The notes below the pieces were generated by a model. That model was not told where the DNA came from. It did not search any database and saw only the letters and a program-made list of their open reading frames with translations. From an uncultured Muribaculaceae bacterium (lineage in GTDB: Bacteria; Bacteroidota; Bacteroidia; Bacteroidales; Muribaculaceae), in assembly GCA_910579185.1 (NCBI GenBank), contig CAJTTG010000007.1:1-64000 (forward strand): a DNA stretch of 64,000 nucleotides, in the 5' to 3' direction. Position numbers and translations under genes: made by a program. Positions 59,342 through 64,000 of this stretch are shown in pieces (position 1 is the stretch's first letter; the number at the start of each line of letters is the position of its first letter).

Positions 59342-59772
59342 TCCTCGCACTCTACATATTGATCGCCCTTGTGGCTGTCGGATCGCTGCTCTATATCCTG
59401 CATCGCCGCGATCTGCGCCGTAATCCCCCGGCTGAGGCTGAAGCCGCCACGACGGTGGAGGACGACAGCCAATGTTGCGGAATGCACATCACTTGCGAGA
59501 AGGATTCACTGCTGACCTCGGTCAGCAAGGAGATCGAATACTACGATGATGAAGAACTCGACCGCTTCCGCGGTCGGCGTTCAACGGACTATGCCGACGA
59601 TGAGATAGAAGAGTTCCGCAACGTGCTGCTGACTCTGCTTCCCGGCGATATCGCAGGGTGGGGGCGCAGCATCCAGCTCCGGGGCATTGAGCTTCCCGAC
59701 GATGTTCGCGACGAACTGTTGCTCATAGTCGCCGAGGCCCGTAAATCCTCAGTTCACAACAATCCCGTCTGA
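59338..59772 (+). CDS. Small membrane-anchored protein of unknown function
   Basis: 144 aa. One N-terminal transmembrane helix (MILALYILIALVAVGSLLYIL) is followed by HRRDLRRNP and a cytosolic part. A Cys-Cys-Gly-Met-His motif (QCCGMHITCEKDSL) suggests metal binding. The rest is acidic and helical (YYDDEELDRFRGR, EEFRNVLLTLLPGDIAGWGRSIQLRGIELPD). Homologues lie beside the same metal-permease gene in other Bacteroidetes as far as I recall. Coupled by 4-nt overlap to aroA and 11 nt before the permease. Confidence 0.7.
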   Translation: MILALYILIALVAVGSLLYILHRRDLRRNPPAEAEAATTVEDDSQCCGMHITCEKDSLLTSVSKEIEYYDDEELDRFRGRRSTDYADDEIEEFRNVLLTLLPGDIAGWGRSIQLRGIELPDDVRDELLLIVAEARKSSVHNNPV

Positions 59773-59783
59773 TCCTGTTGGCC

Positions 59784-62700
59784 ATGTGGGAAATATTCCA
59801 ATATCCGTTTTTCCGTAACGCCATCGCCGGTGTCCTGATCATCAGTGTGGCCGCGGCCATCATCGGCACGTATATCGTCACACGGCGGTTGGTCTCCATC
59901 AGCGGTGGGGTGACCCACGCCTGTTTCGGTGGTCTCGGATTGGGCTATTATCTCGGCATAAATCCCGTTGCCGCTGCTGCCGTGGTGGCTGTGGCGGCAT
60001 CACTCGGCGTGGAATGGATGTCCTCGCGCCATCGGATGCGCGAGGATTCCGCGATTGCCGTTGTATGGGCGTTGGGAATGGCCATGGGCGTGTTTTTCGT
60101 GTTCATGACCCCCGGCTATGTCCCTGAACTCAACTCGTTTCTGTTCGGCAATGTGCTGACCATCGCCTCCGCCGATCTTTGGGCTTTCGGAATATTCACC
60201 CTTGTGCTGATCGCCTTTGTCGCCCTGTTCTACCGTCAGGTTGTGGCGTGTGCCTTCGACCGTGATTTCGCTCTGGTCATGCACATGCCCGTGCGGTTTA
60301 TCACGCTCTCCATGACGGTTCTTGTCGCCGTCTGCATTGTGCTGACAATCCGGCTTGTCGGAGTCATGCTCCTGATGTCGATGCTGGCAATGCCCCAGAT
60401 TATTTCTGAGGTGTTCTGCCGCCGGTTCCGCTCCATGATGTTTTGCTCTATCGCTGTATCTGCTGTATGCTGTCTGTTGGGGCTTATGATGAGCGCATGG
60501 GTCGATGTGCCTTGTTCGGCATTGATAGTGATGATAATGGTTGCTGTCTACATCCTTGCACGCATCGTCGCCCGGTTCCGTCATGGGAGCAATGGGGTTG
60601 TGGCTATGGTAGCGGTTCTGGTCTGCCTACTGTCGCTCGGTTCTTGCAGCATGAAAAAAAACACTGCCGCCACGCGTCAGTACACGGCCTTCATCACTCG
60701 CTACAACATTTATTTCAACGGCGACGAGCATTATCGCGAGACGTTGCAGAAAATGGAAAACGAATATGCCGACGATTATAGCCGGACGTTATATCTCCAC
60801 CCGGCCGAGGCCTATTCTGATGAAAAAGCGCCGCAGCCGTCGGGCGATTTCAAACGCTCGATTGAAAAGGCCCAAAAGGCGATCCAGCTGCGTTCGATAA
60901 AGAAACGCCCGGCACGAAAACCGGGCAAAAGTTCTGATCCTGAATACAAGAAATGGCTCAAACGCGAGGAATACAACCCTTTTCTCCACAATGCATGGAT
61001 GATGATGGGGCGCAGCCAGTACATGAATGGTGATTTCCTCGGGGCATCCGCAACGTTCTATTATGTCGCCAAACATTTTTCATGGTTGCCGCAGACGGTG
61101 ACGGAAGCCAAACTGTGGCAGGCCCGATGCTATTGCGCCATCGACTGGCTTTTCGATGCCGAGGCCATCCTATCGAAAATAAAGGATAAGGAGATTGCCG
61201 ACAATTCGACCCTTCAGCGTCTCTACTATTTCGCATACGCCGATTTCTATGTGAAGTCGCATGAGTATGCCAAAGCCGCTCCTATGTTGGAGAAGGCAAT
61301 CAAATATGCGAAAGGGGCACAGAAAATCCGGCTCACTTTTCTTTTGGGACAGGTTCTTGAACTGGATGGACAGAAAGAGGCTGCCTATCAGGCGTTCAGG
61401 AAGGTAGGTTCCATGTCCGGAGCCAACTATCGCACGAAGTTCAATGCGCGGATAAAACAGAGTGAAGTGTTTCAAGGTCAGGATATTTCCAAGGAGGTCA
61501 AGGCTCTGGAGTCTATGACGCGCTATGGCAGCAACCGCGAATATCTTGATCAGATCTATTACGCTATTGGCAATCTCTACCTCTCGCGTTCCGATACGGC
61601 GAAAGCCATATCAAGCTATGAAAAGGCAGTGGCCTCGTCGACGCGAAATGGGATTGACAAGGCTCTGGCGCAGATCACTTTAGGCGGATTGTACTACGAT
61701 CGCCACGACTATGATAAGGCACAGCCCTGCTATTCCGAGGCTATTCCGCAGTTACCGGAGTCATATCCCGATTACAAAGCCTTGCAGCGCCGAAGCGATG
61801 TGCTCGACGAGCTTGCGGTGTATTCCCAGAATGTCACGCTTCAGGACTCATTGCTCAGACTTGCCGACATGACGCCTGAGCAACAGCGTGAGGTGGTCGA
61901 CAAGATAATCTCCGACCTCAAAAAGCGTGAGCAGGAGGAAGCGGAAAATGCTGCGCGTGAGGCTTATCTCGCTGAGCAGGCAGCAGCCGGATCCGGTTTG
62001 CAGCAGGGGACGACAGCCGCGCCGACAACATTCGCGCTCAACACCGATAAGTCGTGGTATTTCTATAACGAGGCCACCCGTAATGCCGGCCGCACTGAGT
62101 TCCAGAAACGTTGGGGCAGCCGACGTCTGGAGGATGACTGGCGTCGTCGCAACAAAAATGTCTATGTGCCTTTCTCTGATACGGATAGCTACGAAGCAGA
62201 GGGTGATGATGCTGTGCCGGATACGGATGGCGACGATGCCACGGCCGAGGAATCGTCGGCTGAGCGTGAGGCTGCTGAGCATGCCGCCGATCCGCATTTC
62301 CCGGAATACTATCTGCGTCAGATCCCGTCGACTCCGGCCGAGCGTCAGACAGCCAATGATGTCATCCAGGAGGGACTCTACAATATGGGTGTCATACTGA
62401 AAGATAAGCTCGATGATGTCCCGGCTGCCGAATATGAGTTCAGCCAATTGCTGCAGCGTTATCCCGATAATGTGTATCGCCTTGATACGTACTACAATAT
62501 GTATCTCATGTATGCCCGTACCGGCAATGAGGCTATGGCCGCGCATTTCCGCAATCTTATCCTCAGTGAATTCCCGGACACACGTCAGGGTGAGGCATTG
62601 GCGGATCCTCGCTATATGGACAAGCTGATGCGGATGACGGAGATGGAAAACAAGCTCTACGATCAGGCCTATGCCGCATATCTCGCCAACGATAATAACC

Positions 62701-63692
62701 GGGTTCATCAGATCTACAGGCAGATGCGTGAGGACTATCCCATGAGCCGTGTGATGCCGAAGTTCATGTTCCTGGAGGCTCTGAGCTATGTGACGGAGAA
62801 TAATCCTGCGAAGTTTGCCGAGACGCTGGAGGCTCTTGTAGGCCGTTATCCCGATACTGATGTCTCGCCGCTTGCTTCCTCCTATCTCTCTCAGCTGGCG
62901 CAGGGCAGGCCGTTGCACTCTTCGGGTTCCAATATGCGTGGCCTTGTGTGGTCAACCCGTCTGGGCGCGGATTCGACGGCTTATTCAACGGGTGAGCTAA
63001 CGGAATTTGATTTCGATTCTGACGGACCGCAGGATATGGTGCTGATATATGCCGCCGATCGGGTCAATGGCAATCAGCTTCTGTTCGATGTGGCGCGTCA
63101 TAATTTCTCGTCATTCATGGTCAGTGATTTCGATCTTGAGCAGATGCGGTTCGGAAATCTTGGCATGATTGTGGTTTCGGGATTCCGAAATGAGGCTGAA
63201 GCCGCTGAGTATCGTTCCACTCTTGAGAAAGGTAGCTTCGACCGGATGCCCCCCGGGGTAGTGCCGCTGATCATATCGCAACACAATTTCGACATCCTTC
63301 TGTCGGAAGGACGTACATTGGAGGAATATTTCGAGGCTGCCGGCGACAACCGGATCGAACGCATCCACGACATGATTGTGCAGCCCGAGGAGGAACCCCT
63401 TGAAGTGCCGCAGACGGCTCCGCCAGTCAAGACTCCGGTAAACCCTGTAGCTCCTGCTCAGCCATCGGTAGCTCCTGAAACTCCTGTCGTTCCGGATGAG
63501 GAAGAACCTGAGAAAGATGATTCGCAGAATCCTGTGATTTCAGAGCCGGTCCCCGAACCCGGTTTACCGGCCGCTCCTGAGACTCCCTCTGCCCCCGAAA
63601 CTCCGGTGGACGATCCGGAAGAGGATCCATACGATATTCCTATACCGATGCTGCCCAAAGGCCGTCCGCCGGTTGCTCCCAAAGTCGGATGA
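59784..63692 (+). CDS. Metal ABC permease fused to PorW/SprE-like TPR protein
   Basis: 1302 aa from ATG 59784. Residues 1-~265 are a ZnuB/TroC-like permease of zinc or manganese importers, with helices VLIISVAAAIIGTYIVTRRLVSISGGVTHACFGGLGLGYYLG (typical S-x-G-x-(T/S)-H-A) and VRFITLSMTVLVAVCIVLTIRLVGVMLLMSMLAMPQ. After FRHGSNGVVA comes MVAVLVCLLSLGSCSMKKN, a lipoprotein-like signal (internal ATG 60606, lipobox LGSC). About 1000 residues of TPR protein follow (YNIYFNGDEHYRETLQKMEN, HNAWMMMGRSQYMNGDFLGASATFYYVAKHF, repeated helix pairs), with an acidic middle and a Pro-rich tail. The second part resembles PorW/SprE, linked to the type IX system. Either it is a true fusion, or the TPR lipoprotein is made from the internal start. 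No stop separates them. Confidence 0.85.
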   Translation: MWEIFQYPFFRNAIAGVLIISVAAAIIGTYIVTRRLVSISGGVTHACFGGLGLGYYLGINPVAAAAVVAVAASLGVEWMSSRHRMREDSAIAVVWALGMAMGVFFVFMTPGYVPELNSFLFGNVLTIASADLWAFGIFTLVLIAFVALFYRQVVACAFDRDFALVMHMPVRFITLSMTVLVAVCIVLTIRLVGVMLLMSMLAMPQIISEVFCRRFRSMMFCSIAVSAVCCLLGLMMSAWVDVPCSALIVMIMVAVYILARIVARFRHGSNGVVAMVAVLVCLLSLGSCSMKKNTAATRQYTAFITRYNIYFNGDEHYRETLQKMENEYADDYSRTLYLHPAEAYSDEKAPQPSGDFKRSIEKAQKAIQLRSIKKRPARKPGKSSDPEYKKWLKREEYNPFLHNAWMMMGRSQYMNGDFLGASATFYYVAKHFSWLPQTVTEAKLWQARCYCAIDWLFDAEAILSKIKDKEIADNSTLQRLYYFAYADFYVKSHEYAKAAPMLEKAIKYAKGAQKIRLTFLLGQVLELDGQKEAAYQAFRKVGSMSGANYRTKFNARIKQSEVFQGQDISKEVKALESMTRYGSNREYLDQIYYAIGNLYLSRSDTAKAISSYEKAVASSTRNGIDKALAQITLGGLYYDRHDYDKAQPCYSEAIPQLPESYPDYKALQRRSDVLDELAVYSQNVTLQDSLLRLADMTPEQQREVVDKIISDLKKREQEEAENAAREAYLAEQAAAGSGLQQGTTAAPTTFALNTDKSWYFYNEATRNAGRTEFQKRWGSRRLEDDWRRRNKNVYVPFSDTDSYEAEGDDAVPDTDGDDATAEESSAEREAAEHAADPHFPEYYLRQIPSTPAERQTANDVIQEGLYNMGVILKDKLDDVPAAEYEFSQLLQRYPDNVYRLDTYYNMYLMYARTGNEAMAAHFRNLILSEFPDTRQGEALADPRYMDKLMRMTEMENKLYDQAYAAYLANDNNRVHQIYRQMREDYPMSRVMPKFMFLEALSYVTENNPAKFAETLEALVGRYPDTDVSPLASSYLSQLAQGRPLHSSGSNMRGLVWSTRLGADSTAYSTGELTEFDFDSDGPQDMVLIYAADRVNGNQLLFDVARHNFSSFMVSDFDLEQMRFGNLGMIVVSGFRNEAEAAEYRSTLEKGSFDRMPPGVVPLIISQHNFDILLSEGRTLEEYFEAAGDNRIERIHDMIVQPEEEPLEVPQTAPPVKTPVNPVAPAQPSVAPETPVVPDEEEPEKDDSQNPVISEPVPEPGLPAAPETPSAPETPVDDPEEDPYDIPIPMLPKGRPPVAPKVG

Positions 63693-63738
63693 TCCTGCTC
63701 TACTCTCCTTTTTATGAATCTGTTGAAAAATTATTATC

Positions 63739-64000
63739 ATGAACCGAATGACATTACTCTGGGCCGATGATGAAATAGATCTGTTGAAACCACATATCAT
63801 GTTTTTGCGTGGCAAAGGCTATGATGTGGAGACGGTCAATTCCGGGGCTGATGCGCTTGATCTTGCGGCACGTCGCCATTTCGATCTTATCATTCTCGAC
63901 GAGAATATGCCCGGATTGACCGGACTGGAGACCCTGTCACGGATAAAGATGATTCTGCCCAATGTCCCGGTGATTATGATAACCAAAAGCGAGGAGGAGA
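63739..64000 (+). CDS. PorX-like response regulator, N-terminal part (runs off the window)
   Basis: Translation from ATG 63739 gives a receiver domain: acidic pocket WADDEIDLLKPH, phospho-acceptor Asp in LIILDENMPGLTGLETL, and Thr/Ser in VPVIMITKSEEE. The W-A-D-D-E-I-D-L-L-K-P-H start and MITKSEEE are characteristic of PorX, in which a PglZ-like phosphatase domain follows the receiver; that part lies outside. PorX with PorY controls type IX secretion genes in Porphyromonas, but orthologues occur in Bacteroidetes without that system. It follows the PorW-like gene by 46 nt. Confidence 0.85.
   Translation, partial: MNRMTLLWADDEIDLLKPHIMFLRGKGYDVETVNSGADALDLAARRHFDLIILDENMPGLTGLETLSRIKMILPNVPVIMITKSEEE

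Noticed and set aside
61848..62918. 356-codon open frame on the minus strand inside the TPR gene
   Set aside because: It lies fully within the plus-strand PorW-like coding region, whose TPR pattern is clear. The minus product is rich in Ile/His/Arg with no domain, as expected for a shadow of biased codons.
1..64000. tRNA and rRNA genes
   Set aside because: I looked for cloverleaf-type GTTCGA/T-loop and CCA-end patterns and for rRNA stretches in the gaps, and found none I could support.

Overview
The window looks like a chromosome segment of a gut Bacteroidales bacterium, most plausibly of the Muribaculaceae/Bacteroidaceae type. The evidence is the SusC/SusD pair with acidic-tagged surface lipoproteins, the gene order DUF177-rpmF-fabH-era-der, the PorX/PorW-like pair, the absence of Shine-Dalgarno sequences, and many Bacteroidetes-type promoters (TTTG, 19-22 nt, TAnnTTTG). 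Most genes are G+C-moderate housekeeping genes. The stretch at 24.0-28.9 kb is visibly richer in A/T.

Layout. 0.2-3.7 kb: an M15 peptidase and mutS. 3.7-5.1 kb: a gene-free block of REP-like palindromes and a large 9-nt dyad repeat. 5.1-11.3 kb: a minus-strand operon (DUF5715 lipoprotein, giant AsmA-like protein, HAD phosphatase, aroB). 11.4-18.2 kb: an rRNA methyltransferase, a family 4 glycosyltransferase, a cobalamin riboswitch driving a DUF4988/DUF4465 lipoprotein, and rpsA. 18.2-23.9 kb: tandem 129-bp repeats, a sialidase with a co-transcribed unknown protein, and a TonB receptor plus exported HMA/Cys-rich protein that look like a copper system. 24.0-28.9 kb: an accessory cluster of small exported proteins of unknown function. 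29-33.7 kb: the DUF177-rpmF-fabH-era-der operon and a SemiSWEET. 33.8-44.4 kb: an outer-membrane barrel, a BASS transporter with a Crp-type regulator, a LytS/LytTR two-component pair, a candidate structured ncRNA, a thioredoxin/VKOR pair, a YeiH transporter, an EamA transporter, a RhuM-PLD protein and an aldose-1-epimerase. 44.4-46.2 kb: a REP-associated tyrosine transposase (RAYT) beside a dense array of its probable REP substrates. 46.2-55.7 kb: a six-gene SusCD locus resembling the N-glycan loci of Bacteroides (GH18-type lipoproteins, DUF1735, a lectin-like domain). 56.5-64 kb: an MFS transporter, aroA, a small membrane protein, a metal ABC permease fused in frame to a PorW-like TPR protein, and the start of a PorX-like regulator.

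How they work together. The sialidase and the GH18/DUF1735 SusCD locus fit foraging on host glycoproteins. The riboswitch lipoprotein fits B12 capture at the surface. AroB and AroA both belong to the shikimate pathway but sit 52 kb apart. The most notable items are: the RAYT with two REP subtypes that follow an orientation rule; the unassigned structured RNA at 38.68-38.92 kb with its own promoter and terminator; a set of genes whose -7 box ends only 5-6 nt before ATG (predicted leaderless mRNAs); a GH18 protein with Asn in place of the substrate-assisting Asp; and the permease-PorW fusion.
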